Source of the DNA: Bradyrhizobium sp. ARR65
Lineage (GTDB): Bacteria; Pseudomonadota; Alphaproteobacteria; Rhizobiales; Xanthobacteraceae
Assembly (NCBI RefSeq): GCF_000472385.1
Contig: NZ_AWZU01000028.1
Span: forward strand, 63,506 to 101,880
DNA: 38,375 nt
Reading direction: 5' to 3'
Shown: one piece after another, positions 1 through 7,472 of the stretch
Layout: each line of letters begins with the position of its first letter
How positions within the stretch are numbered: the first letter of the stretch is position 1
Translations under genes and position numbers: made by a program
The notes under the pieces: model-generated
Seen by the model: only the letters and a program-made list of their open reading frames with translations
What the model was told of the DNA's origin: nothing
Database searches by the model: none

Positions 1-758
1 ATCACAGCGCCGTGCGGCCCGTCATCGAGGTCGAGGAAATTCATCGGCGCGCCGCCGATGAAGCGGGCGGTGAACAAGGTCGCCGGACGTTCGTAGAGCT
101 CTGCGGGGCGGCCGTTCTGCTCGATGCGGCCGCTGCGCATCAGTATGACGCGGTCGGCCATGCTCATGGCCTCGGTCTGATCGTGCGTCACGTAGATCAT
201 GGTGATGCCGAGACGCTGCTGAAGTGCGCGGATCTCGCGGCGCAGATCTTGCCGGAGCTGCGCGTCGAGGTTCGACAGCGGTTCGTCGAGCAGGCAGACC
301 GGCGCCTCGGCGATCAGGGCGCGGCCGAGTGCGACGCGTTGCTGCTGCCCGCCGGACAACTGCGCCGGCTTGCGCTTGAGCAGCGCCTTCAGCTCGAGCA
401 GGCCTGCGATCTTCTCGAGCCGTCGCGCCATCTCCGCCCGTGCAATGCCGCGCACCGAGAGACCGAAAGTGATGTTGTCGGCGACGGTCAAATGTGGAAA
501 CAGCGCGTAAGATTGAAACACCATCGCGACGCCGCGCGCGGCGCCGGTCAGGCCGCGGACATCGCGCCCCTCGATTGCAATCGCTCCTCCTGTCGGCTCC
601 TCGAGCCCCGCGATCAGGCGCAGCATGGTCGATTTACCGCAACCCGATGGTCCGAGCAGCACGACGAGTTCGCCCTTGTTGACGGCGAAAGAGACGTCAT
701 TGACCGCGAGCGTGTCGCCCCACGCCTTGCTCACCGATCGGACGTCGACGCTGACCAT
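1..758 (-). CDS. Sugar ABC transporter ATP-binding protein (UgpC/MalK type), 3' end outside the window
   Basis: This is the ATPase of a carbohydrate importer, acting on the cytoplasmic face of a permease pair that is not in the window. Read from the ATG at 758, the protein has a Walker A motif GPSGCGKST at residues 36-44, a Q-loop (VFQSYALFP), the signature LSGGQQQR, Walker B CLLDEP and the switch His in YVTHDQ. The C-terminal regulatory domain is cut by the left edge. The order Walker A, LSGGQQQR, LLDEPLSNLDAQLR is typical of the MalK/UgpC/MsmK class. It lies on the same strand as nagA and the VOC gene, 208 bases after the VOC stop, so it probably belongs to the amino-sugar cluster and may import GlcNAc, chitobiose or MurNAc-type sugars; that substrate is inferred only from the neighbours. 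The ribosome-binding site is weak. Confidence 0.9.
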   Translation of the reverse strand, partial: MVSVDVRSVSKAWGDTLAVNDVSFAVNKGELVVLLGPSGCGKSTMLRLIAGLEEPTGGAIAIEGRDVRGLTGAARGVAMVFQSYALFPHLTVADNITFGLSVRGIARAEMARRLEKIAGLLELKALLKRKPAQLSGGQQQRVALGRALIAEAPVCLLDEPLSNLDAQLRQDLRREIRALQQRLGITMIYVTHDQTEAMSMADRVILMRSGRIEQNGRPAELYERPATLFTARFIGGAPMNFLDLDDGPHGAV

Positions 759-931
759 GATTTGAATCCAATAGGCCGACAAACGTCGGCGCTTCCAAAT
801 AAAAATGCTGTATGAATGTTATGTGACGCTCGACCTCACTCCTCACAGCGGCGCGGCAAGAGGCAAGAGTATGTTCGCCAACCCCGTCTGCAAAATCTAG
901 CAGAGATCTTTCGACCCCACACTGGAGCTCT

Positions 932-946
932 GATCCGCTCCGGATC
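932..946. repeat. Small inverted repeat between VOC and ABC genes
   Basis: GATCCG-CTC-CGGATC is a perfect 6-bp inverted repeat with a 3-base spacer. It lies just after the VOC stop and upstream of the ABC ATPase gene (minus strand). It could be a short RNA hairpin or an operator; there is no T-run, so it is not a classical terminator. Confidence 0.35.
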
Positions 947-966
947 GCCTTGATCCGCCTGCAGCC

Positions 967-1329
967 CTATGCCGCAGGCGACAATGGCCGCGCAAAGCTG
1001 AGCTCGTGGCCATCCGGATCGGTCAGGTGAAAGTAGCGTTCGCCCCACCGGGCATCGCACGGCCTGGTCGTGGGCTGGCATCCGGCCGCCAATGCGCGAT
1101 CGTAAAATGCATCAACGTCGGCCACGTAGAAAATGATGCGCCCCCACCAGGACCACTCCCGCTGCTCAGGCTGGGCAATCAGGTTGAGATAGCCGGAGCC
1201 CGCCCGAAAGCTGGTGAATGAAGCGGTTTCGCCGCCGTACCGCATTTCGAAGCCGAGTGAGCGGTAAAATACTACTGCATGCCGCATATCGTGGGTAGCG
1301 AGCGTGACTGCGCTGATCCCTTCGATCAT
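967..1329 (-). CDS. VOC-family (glyoxalase/bleomycin-resistance fold) protein
   Basis: A 120-residue single VOC domain. The N-terminus (MIEGISAVTLATHDM) is the first beta strand carrying the usual first metal-ligand position. The middle has RSLGFEMRY and the C-terminal half ends in YFHLTDPDGHELSFA, the classical closing motif with the metal-binding Glu. Members are metal-dependent lyases, isomerases or dioxygenases, or binding proteins; the reaction here cannot be named. The start is fixed by a strong AAGGAGG seven bases before the ATG at 1329; longer reading into nagA is not supported. It is 31 bases downstream of the nagA stop on the same strand, so it is probably co-transcribed with nagA, but no sugar-related role can be read from the sequence. 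Confidence 0.85.
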   Translation of the reverse strand: MIEGISAVTLATHDMRHAVVFYRSLGFEMRYGGETASFTSFRAGSGYLNLIAQPEQREWSWWGRIIFYVADVDAFYDRALAAGCQPTTRPCDARWGERYFHLTDPDGHELSFARPLSPAA

Positions 1330-1360
1330 CACCGCACCTCCTTCGCGAACTGAAGCGGCC

Positions 1361-2521
1361 TCACGCCAATAGCGTCGACCGGCCGCCGATCCACGTTTCG
1401 ACGACCTCAAACCTGCTGTTGAGGGCGACGAGGTCGGCGCGGTAGCCGGGGGCGACGGAGCCAAGCTCCGATGCTAGGCCCAGGAACGTGGCCGGCGTGC
1501 GCGAGGCCATGATCAGCGCGTCGGCAATTCCAACGCCGAGCAGTGCGACGGCGTTGCGCACGGCATCGATCATGGTCAGATGGGCGCCGGCGAGCGTGCC
1601 TTCGGGACCCGTCAGGCGATCTCGTTCAAGCGTAATCTCCCGGCCTTGCAGCAGGAATCTCCGCTGATGCGTGCCGACCAACGGCATCGCGTCTGTAACC
1701 AGCATCAGGCGATCACGTCCCTTGCAGCGGAGCGCGATGCGCAAGCTTGCGGGTTCGACGTGAAGGCCGTCGCAAATGATCCCGGCAAACAGCCTGTCGT
1801 CATCGAGCGCGGCGCCGACCACGCCCGGCGCCCGAGCCGTAAGCTGCGACATCGCATTGAACAAGTGGGTGATACCAGTGACCCCATGATCGGCAGCCTG
1901 CCTGAGCTGGCTTGCCGCTGCGTCGGTATGCCCTGCCGAAACTCGCAATCCGGCGACGACGAGTTCATCAATCAGCGGCTGCGGCACGCATTCCGGCGCC
2001 AGCGTCACAAGCGAGCGACCGCAATTGCCAAATCGCTTCATCGCGGCAAGATCGCGCGGGTCGGGCACCCGAATCTCGGATTCCAGGTGAATGCCCTTGC
2101 GTGCCTTGTTGATCGCGGGGCCTTCCAGGTGAAAGCCGAGCACGCCTGGAATCTGCGATGCGCCGGGCGCAATGGCGGCGAGACGCTCCATCACATCAAT
2201 GCGATCGGTGATCAGCGTCGGCAGACACCCCGTCGTTCCTGCCTTACGGTGCGCTTCGACGATACGGCGTACGCCGGCCGCGGTCGGCTCGTCATTGAGG
2301 AGAACGCCGCCGCCACCGTTGACCTGGACATCGATAAATCCCGGCGCCAGGATCGCGTCGGCGGGCAGTGTGATGGCGTCGGGCCGCGCCTGAGTTGCGA
2401 ATCTGACATCCTCGATTCGTTCGCCGGAGATGGTGACCAGCGCCGGCCCTCGCAGCGCCGCTCCGTCGAAGAGCTGCGGCGTGGCAATCGTGAAGGTTGT
2501 GGGAGCACGGGAATGATCCAT
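1361..2521 (-). CDS. nagA: N-acetylglucosamine-6-phosphate deacetylase
   Basis: Removes acetate from GlcNAc-6-P to give glucosamine-6-P, the first cytoplasmic step of amino-sugar breakdown. The protein is 386 residues, normal for NagA. Recognisable blocks are FIDVQVNG (62-69), GFHLEGP with the metal-ligand Glu133, SAGHTDA with His198, GITHLFNAM with His219, CDGLHV (His254) and the catalytic Asp277 in LVTDAMP. The spacing matches the E. coli NagA ligands Glu131, His195, His216 and Asp273. It heads a minus-strand group (nagA, VOC, ABC ATPase) and is divergent from the kinase-murQ-SIS group, sharing a 146-bp promoter region. The ATG at 2521 has only a weak ribosome-binding site. Confidence 0.96.
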   Translation of the reverse strand: MDHSRAPTTFTIATPQLFDGAALRGPALVTISGERIEDVRFATQARPDAITLPADAILAPGFIDVQVNGGGGVLLNDEPTAAGVRRIVEAHRKAGTTGCLPTLITDRIDVMERLAAIAPGASQIPGVLGFHLEGPAINKARKGIHLESEIRVPDPRDLAAMKRFGNCGRSLVTLAPECVPQPLIDELVVAGLRVSAGHTDAAASQLRQAADHGVTGITHLFNAMSQLTARAPGVVGAALDDDRLFAGIICDGLHVEPASLRIALRCKGRDRLMLVTDAMPLVGTHQRRFLLQGREITLERDRLTGPEGTLAGAHLTMIDAVRNAVALLGVGIADALIMASRTPATFLGLASELGSVAPGYRADLVALNSRFEVVETWIGGRSTLLA

Positions 2522-2667
2522 GATGTTCGTCCGCGCGAAGCCAATGTGCCACAGTTAAATCGCTGCCCATGAACCCTATATCGACTGAACCCGCCAGGTA
2601 AGATTTGAACTGAGCTCTGCCGGCGGGTGCCCATGGACCCGGAACCAGGTTCCTGCGTTGGAACGGC
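2522..2667. promoter_or_regulatory. Divergent control region between nagA and the kinase-murQ-SIS operon
   Basis: This 146-bp gap must hold the promoters for both directions. The clearest element is a perfect palindrome GGAACC-A-GGTTCC at 2641-2653, 15 bases before the kinase start, where a bound repressor would block transcription or initiation. A second GGAAC follows at 2660. No regulator gene of the amino-sugar cluster lies in the window. Whether the palindrome is an operator is inference; no convincing -35/-10 pair was found. Confidence 0.45.
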
Positions 2668-3600
2668 ATGATGACGAGAGGTGCGCTGTACCTTGGGATT
2701 GATGGCGGCGGCAGCCGCTGCCGCGCCCGCATTGAGGATGAAGATGGTGCGGTGTTGGGCGAAGGCGGGTCGGGACCGGCCACGACGCGGCTTGGCATCG
2801 ATAACGCCTGGCGCTCGATCATGCGTGCGAGCGAAGCCGCAGCCGAGCAGGCGGGATTGCCGCGCGAGGATTTTGCGCGAATGCACGCAGGCATCGGCCT
2901 CGCGGGCCTCGGACGTCGCGGGGCCGAAGCGGCCTTGAAGGAGATTGTTCACCCGTTCGCGTCCGTCCGCTTCATCAGTGATGGTGTTGCCGCCTGTCTC
3001 GGCGCTCACAGCGGGGCCGACGGCGCCATCGTCGTCGCTGGGACCGGATCGATCGGTGTTGGGCTGATGGGAGGACGCGAGCTCCGCTTCGGCGGCTACG
3101 GCTTTCCCATTTCGGACGAAGGCAGCGGCGCCGATATCGGGCTGCAGGCGATCAGGCTCGCGCTCCTCGCTGCCGACGCGCGCGGCGAGCTCTCGCCGCT
3201 GCTTGCCGAAGTGCTCGGCGCCTTCGACCACGATCCCAGCCAGGCAGTGGCCTGGTCCGAACAGGCGACTGCGACGGATTATGCAACCTTCGCGCCGATG
3301 GTGCTGCGGCATGCCGGCCAGGGCGATCCGATCGGCCGACGCATCGTCGAACGGGCTGCGGACGCCATCGGCGATCTCCTCGACATGTTCTTGCGAAAGG
3401 GCATCGAGCGGCTGTCGCTGGTCGGCGGGCTGTCCGAGCCGATCGCGCCCTGGTTGACGCCGGATCTGCGCGACCGCCTCAAACCTCCCGATGGCGACGG
3501 TGTTTCCGGCGCGCTGCTGGTGGCGCGGCGGGGCCTGGGCGAGGGGGAGAATGCGCCTGAACGCGCGGCGGCTTCCGGCTGCCCGGTTCCAAATCTCTGA
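2668..3600 (+). CDS. BadF/BadG-type ATPase: amino-sugar (GlcNAc/MurNAc/GlcN) kinase
   Basis: A 310-residue sugar kinase of the ASKHA fold. The N-terminal phosphate-1 motif LGIDGGGSRCRA (residues 8-19) binds ATP phosphate; the adenosine/phosphate-2 region is VAGTGSIG near residue 125; GGYGFPISDEGSGADIG follows near 148 and SLVGGLSEP is the C-terminal ATP-binding glycine turn. This pattern is that of the BadF/BadG/BcrA family, whose sugar members phosphorylate GlcNAc, MurNAc or GlcN. Placement between nagA and murQ makes an N-acetylated amino sugar the likely substrate, so that its 6-phosphate feeds NagA or MurQ. It starts at one of two adjacent ATGs (2668 or 2671) and is followed 16 bases later by murQ. 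Confidence 0.88.
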   Translation: MMTRGALYLGIDGGGSRCRARIEDEDGAVLGEGGSGPATTRLGIDNAWRSIMRASEAAAEQAGLPREDFARMHAGIGLAGLGRRGAEAALKEIVHPFASVRFISDGVAACLGAHSGADGAIVVAGTGSIGVGLMGGRELRFGGYGFPISDEGSGADIGLQAIRLALLAADARGELSPLLAEVLGAFDHDPSQAVAWSEQATATDYATFAPMVLRHAGQGDPIGRRIVERAADAIGDLLDMFLRKGIERLSLVGGLSEPIAPWLTPDLRDRLKPPDGDGVSGALLVARRGLGEGENAPERAAASGCPVPNL

Positions 3601-3616
3601 CAGGAGCGGATCGCGC

Positions 3617-4513
3617 ATGGCCACAGAAGAAGTCGATCCTCGCTTTGCGGACCTCGACGCCTGGTCACTCGCTTCCGCAATGGACGCGATGTGGGAGGGC
3701 CAGCTCGCCGCGGTCGCGGCGATCGGCCACGCGCTGTCCGCCATGACCGCCGCGACACATGCAGCCTACGAAGCGCTGGGGGATCGCGGACGCCTGGTGT
3801 ATGTCGGCGCCGGCACCTCGGGCCGGGTGGCGGTGCAGGACGGCGCCGAGCTGACGCCAACCTTCGCCTGGCCGCGCGAGCGGCTTCGCTTCATCATCGC
3901 CGGCGGAGAGAGTGCATTGGCCACCAGCGTCGAGGGCGCCGAGGACGATGTCGCCGATGCCGTCAAGCAGGTCGATGCGGCAGCGCTCTCGCCGCATGAC
4001 GTGGTCATTGCCGTTTCGGCCTCGGGCACGACGCCGTTCACGGTGGCAGCGCTGCAGCAGGCCGGCAGCTACCGCGCCGTCACCATCGGCCTTGCCAACA
4101 ATCCCGGCACGGCGCTGCTTACGTCCGCAAACTATCCGGTCCTGGTCGAGACCGGACGCGAGCTGATCGCCGGCTCGACGCGGATGAAGGCGGGCACTGC
4201 GCAAAAGGTCGTGCTCAACCTGATATCCACCGGCATCATGCTGCGCCTGGGCCGCGTCTATCGCGGCATGATGGTCAACATGCCGCCTACCAACGCGAAA
4301 CTCAAACGTCGCGCCGAGATCATGGTCGCCCGCATCGCCGGTTGCAGTGAGGCGCAGGCGGCGAAAGCGCTCGATCAGGCCGAGGGCGACATCAAGATGG
4401 CCGCGCTGGTCGTGCTCGGCTACGACAAGGCGGAAGCCGAAAGCATTCTTGCAGGCCACAAGGGCAATCTTCGGCGTGTGTTTGCCGAGCTCGCCGAGGG
4501 CCGCGGCGAGTGA
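3617..4513 (+). CDS. murQ: N-acetylmuramic acid 6-phosphate etherase
   Basis: Cleaves the D-lactyl ether of MurNAc-6-P to give GlcNAc-6-P, joining cell-wall recycling to NagA. The 298-residue protein has one SIS domain with the signatures LVYVGAGTSGR (60-70), DGAELTPTF containing a likely catalytic Glu78, ATSVEGAEDD with Glu109 (the 31-residue spacing equals that of E. coli Glu83/Glu114), and STRMKAGTAQKVVLN, the MurQ/GCKR hallmark. The C-terminal helical region (KRRAEIMVARIAG...) is complete. The ATG at 3617 has AGGAG ten bases upstream; an in-frame upstream extension overlapping the kinase is not needed. The etherase implies that the imported or recycled sugar includes MurNAc. Confidence 0.95.
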   Translation: MATEEVDPRFADLDAWSLASAMDAMWEGQLAAVAAIGHALSAMTAATHAAYEALGDRGRLVYVGAGTSGRVAVQDGAELTPTFAWPRERLRFIIAGGESALATSVEGAEDDVADAVKQVDAAALSPHDVVIAVSASGTTPFTVAALQQAGSYRAVTIGLANNPGTALLTSANYPVLVETGRELIAGSTRMKAGTAQKVVLNLISTGIMLRLGRVYRGMMVNMPPTNAKLKRRAEIMVARIAGCSEAQAAKALDQAEGDIKMAALVVLGYDKAEAESILAGHKGNLRRVFAELAEGRGE

Positions 4514-4555
4514 TGCGGCGTTCTGGCCGTGCAGGAAAGATGGAGCCCGTGAGCC

Positions 4556-5578
4556 ATGGCTGACGTCGCTTACTCCGCGATGGCGCGCGAGACCTGTGAA
4601 AGCGCGGACGTCGTCTCGCGGATCGTGCGCAACCGCGATGGCATTGCCGAGATCGCAAAATGCCTGGACATCGGTACCGCGCCGCTTGCCGTACTATGCG
4701 GCCGCGGCAGCTCCGGCCACGCCGGCGTGTTCATGCGCTATCTGATCGAAACGCGGCTGCATTTGCCGGTATCGGCCAGCGCTCCCTCCGTGATCACCGC
4801 TTTTCGCAAGCCGCTGACGCTACGCGACGCGTTGTTCATCGTGGTCTCGCAGTCGGGACGCAGCCCCGATCTGGTCGCCGCGACGCAGTCCGCGCGGGCC
4901 TCAGGGGCGCGAACGATTGCCATTGTCAATACCGTGCCGTCGCCGGTCGCGGATGCCGCTGAATTCGTCATTCCGATCGAAGCCGGGCCCGAGCATTCCG
5001 TCGCCGCCACCAAGACCGTGGTCGGCTCGATGGCCGCAGGGGCTGAACTCGTCTCCGAGCTGGCCGAGGATGCGGCGCTGAGGTCGGCCCTTGGCAGACT
5101 ACCGGAGCGGCTTTTTCGCGCGGCGACGCTCGATTGGTCCAAGATATCGGATGATCTCGCCCGAGCCTCCGCCGTGTTTGTCGCCTCGCGCGGGCTGGGT
5201 CTCGGCTCGGCGCGGGAAATCGCACTCAAGCTCGGAGAGATCCTGCGGCTACCGGCGCTCGGCTTCAGCGCCGCCGAGCTGCAACACGGGCCGCGCGCCG
5301 CGGTCTCCACGAAAACGCCTGTTATTCTTATGCGTTTGATGGATGAGACGGCTGCCACAGTGGATCAGGTTGCGGCCGAACTGTCCGAAAGCGGGGCGGC
5401 GTTGCATCTGTGCGGTGGCCCCAAGAGCACGCTGCCCTGGCTCGGCGACGATGATCCCGCAACCGACGCCATCACCATGCTCGTTCCGGCCTACCGCTTG
5501 ATCGAACGCACCGCGCGCGCCTGGGGCTTCGACCCGGATCGTCCGCCGCAGCTTTCAAAAGTGACGGAGACGTTCTGA
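4556..5578 (+). CDS. Double-SIS-domain protein, probable glucosamine-6-phosphate deaminase (NagB-II/AgaS-like)
   Basis: A 340-residue protein of two SIS domains (about 35-170 and 200-330), equal to the isomerase half of GlmS without the glutaminase domain. Key features are CGRGSSGHAG (48-57), SQSGRSPD (99-106), EHSVAATKT (146-154) and AAELQHGPRA with Glu241 and His244, the GlmS-type catalytic segment. Stand-alone proteins of this type (NagB-II) deaminate glucosamine-6-P to fructose-6-P and ammonia and replace classical NagB. No other NagB is in the window, and the gene is last in the kinase-murQ operon, so it probably closes the pathway. A GlmS-like or AgaS activity on another amino sugar phosphate remains possible. 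Confidence 0.88.
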   Translation: MADVAYSAMARETCESADVVSRIVRNRDGIAEIAKCLDIGTAPLAVLCGRGSSGHAGVFMRYLIETRLHLPVSASAPSVITAFRKPLTLRDALFIVVSQSGRSPDLVAATQSARASGARTIAIVNTVPSPVADAAEFVIPIEAGPEHSVAATKTVVGSMAAGAELVSELAEDAALRSALGRLPERLFRAATLDWSKISDDLARASAVFVASRGLGLGSAREIALKLGEILRLPALGFSAAELQHGPRAAVSTKTPVILMRLMDETAATVDQVAAELSESGAALHLCGGPKSTLPWLGDDDPATDAITMLVPAYRLIERTARAWGFDPDRPPQLSKVTETF

Positions 5579-5723
5579 ACGGCTCGGGCGTACTTAGTCT
5601 GCAGCCCCGTGAACGGGTTCAACGCGACCGCTCAAATTGTCGGCTTGCGAGACCCTTTCTCCTGGAGGAAGTTGCGCTTTGCTGCCTCCGTCCGGCTCAG
5701 TTGCAGACACGGGAGGAATTTCC

Positions 5724-6764
5724 ATGAAACCGATAGGGAGCGTTTTCGCTGCAGCGGCATTTGCGGGCATATTAGCGACGTCAACTCCGGTCGCGAGCGC
5801 TGCGGCCGAACCCGGCAACCAAATCACGATCCTCTACGACGCGTTTGGCACCGACGCCACGATGACCAAGGACTGGGGCTTCTCGGCCCTGGTGGAAATC
5901 GCCGGAAAGCGCATACTGTTCGACACCGGCGACAACGCCGAAATCTTCGCGGCGAATGTCAACGCGAAAGGCGTCGACCTCACCAAGCTCGACTTTGTCG
6001 TTCTTTCGCACCGGCATTCCGACCACATGGCAGGCTTGAGCCATGTCCTGAGCGTCAATCCGACCGTCAAGATCTATGCTCCGAAAGAGGGATTTGGCAT
6101 CTATGGCTCGTCGCTGCCGTCCAGCTTCTATCGCAAGGACGAGTCACTGCCACCAGATATGCGGTATTACGGCGGCAAGCCGCCGGAGGTCATGAAATTC
6201 GGCTCCGCGTGGCCCGACGCTCACTTTGAGCTGATCGATCAGACGACCGAAATCGCGCCCGGCATCACCTTGCTGGCGCTGGTGTCCGATGCGCCCGGGA
6301 CGAAGGAGCTCAAGGAACTCTCGCTTGCCGTCAACACGTCTGACGGGATGATTCTTGTAGTTGGCTGTTCGCATCCTGGAATCGAGCGGATAGTGGAGGC
6401 GGCTGCCGCCATCAACCCGAAAATTCACCTGATCGTGGGCGGCTTCCATTTGGTCGTTGCACCTGACGATGTGATTGCAAAAGTCGTGGACGCACTCAAG
6501 GAGCGCTTCAAGGTCGAAACCATTGCGCCAGGTCACTGCACGGGCGAGCCGACCTTCGCGGCCCTGAAGAAGGCCTTTGGCAAGAACTATCTCTACGCCG
6601 GGCTCGGTACGTCAATTCCGCTCGGAGCAACTGCGGGCTCTGACGTGAGGCGCGGCGAGGGGCCTGCGCAAGATGACCTCGCCACCTATCGCAAACTTGC
6701 CGCTCGCGAAGATCCTTTTGGCATCATGCGGGCGCAACAGGCGCGGTTGGGCGGGAATCTCTGA
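5724..6764 (+). CDS. Exported metallo-beta-lactamase-fold hydrolase (dihydropterin-phosphate-synthase-like, COG1237 type)
   Basis: A 346-residue protein with an N-terminal Sec signal (KPIGSVFAAAAFAG..., likely cleavage after ASA near residue 27). The MBL core carries LSHRHSDHMAG with His96, His98, Asp100 and His101, then VGCSHPG, IVGGFHL and IAPGHCTGE, the layout of the family that includes the MJ0936-like 7,8-dihydropterin-6-yl-methyl...-phosphate synthase. Most annotated members are of unknown substrate; the signal peptide suggests a periplasmic hydrolase. The start at 5724 follows GGGAGGAAT; an in-frame upstream ATG at 5637 would bury the signal peptide and is rejected. The gene stands alone, convergent with the AhpD-like gene: their stop codons are only three bases apart. 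Confidence 0.85.
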   Translation: MKPIGSVFAAAAFAGILATSTPVASAAAEPGNQITILYDAFGTDATMTKDWGFSALVEIAGKRILFDTGDNAEIFAANVNAKGVDLTKLDFVVLSHRHSDHMAGLSHVLSVNPTVKIYAPKEGFGIYGSSLPSSFYRKDESLPPDMRYYGGKPPEVMKFGSAWPDAHFELIDQTTEIAPGITLLALVSDAPGTKELKELSLAVNTSDGMILVVGCSHPGIERIVEAAAAINPKIHLIVGGFHLVVAPDDVIAKVVDALKERFKVETIAPGHCTGEPTFAALKKAFGKNYLYAGLGTSIPLGATAGSDVRRGEGPAQDDLATYRKLAAREDPFGIMRAQQARLGGNL

Positions 6765-6767
6765 ACG

Positions 6768-7346
6768 CTATTTCGGCACGCGGCCCATCAAATAGAACTC
6801 GTCGTTGGGCCGCATGCCCGTGACGTTTGCCATGCGGTTGGACAGAGCGAAGAAGGCGGCGATCGCCGCGATATCCCAGATATCGTCATCGGAAAAGCCA
6901 TGGCCGGAGAGCGACGCAAAATCCGTCTCCGACAGCACATGCGCCTCCAGCGCAACCTTCATCGCAAAATCGAGCATCGCCTTCTGGCGCGGCGTGATGT
7001 CCGCTTTTCGGTAGTTGACGGCAATCTGATCCGCGATCAGCGGGTTCTTGGCGCGGATGCGCAAGATCGCGCCGTGGGCGATCACGCAATACTGGCATTG
7101 GTTGGCGGCGGATGTCGCCACCACGATCATCTCACGCTCGGCCTTGGAGAGCCCGCCTTCCTTGTCCATCAGCGCATCGTGATAGGCAAAGAATGCACGA
7201 AACTCGTCGGGCCGGCAGGCAAGCGTCAGGAACACGTTCGGAATGAAGCCGGACTTTTCCTGCACGGCGAGCAGGCGGGTGCGAATGTCCTCCGGCAATT
7301 TGTCGATCGGCGGCACGGGAAAGCGTTTTGCGGGCGGCTGGGTCAT
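6768..7346 (-). CDS. AhpD-like/carboxymuconolactone-decarboxylase-fold peroxidase-related protein
   Basis: A 192-residue all-helical protein with a complete AhpD redox signature: Glu72, then NQCQYC with Cys84 and Cys87, then His91, fitting E-x11-CxxC-x3-H. It continues with the DITPRQKAMLDFAMK and GFSDDDIWDIAAIAAFFALSNRMAN blocks typical of the uncharacterised peroxidase-related enzyme family. Such proteins reduce peroxides or disulfides. It is last in a minus-strand group after sulfite oxidase and the persulfide-dioxygenase-like gene, 126 bases downstream of the latter, so a thiol or persulfide redox role is reasonable but inferred. Confidence 0.88.
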   Translation of the reverse strand: MTQPPAKRFPVPPIDKLPEDIRTRLLAVQEKSGFIPNVFLTLACRPDEFRAFFAYHDALMDKEGGLSKAEREMIVVATSAANQCQYCVIAHGAILRIRAKNPLIADQIAVNYRKADITPRQKAMLDFAMKVALEAHVLSETDFASLSGHGFSDDDIWDIAAIAAFFALSNRMANVTGMRPNDEFYLMGRVPK

Positions 7347-7472
7347 GGACAGGATTCCGGGTCAGGTCGTGCGAAGGCGTTGCACGAAACCATAATCGAT
7401 CGCGGCATCGGCGCAACCGGGATCGCTTGCGCCGGCCCTCCGCTCCGGCGGGGTGACCTCCGCGCCTGCGCT

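Noticed and set aside
2212..3744. 510-codon minus-strand frame across the nagA/kinase divergent region
   Set aside because: It runs through the kinase gene antisense and into nagA out of frame, and ends in low-complexity sequence.
5637..5723. Upstream start for the exported MBL-fold protein
   Set aside because: It would place 29 residues before a clear Sec signal peptide, whereas the ATG at 5724 has a strong GGGAGGA site.
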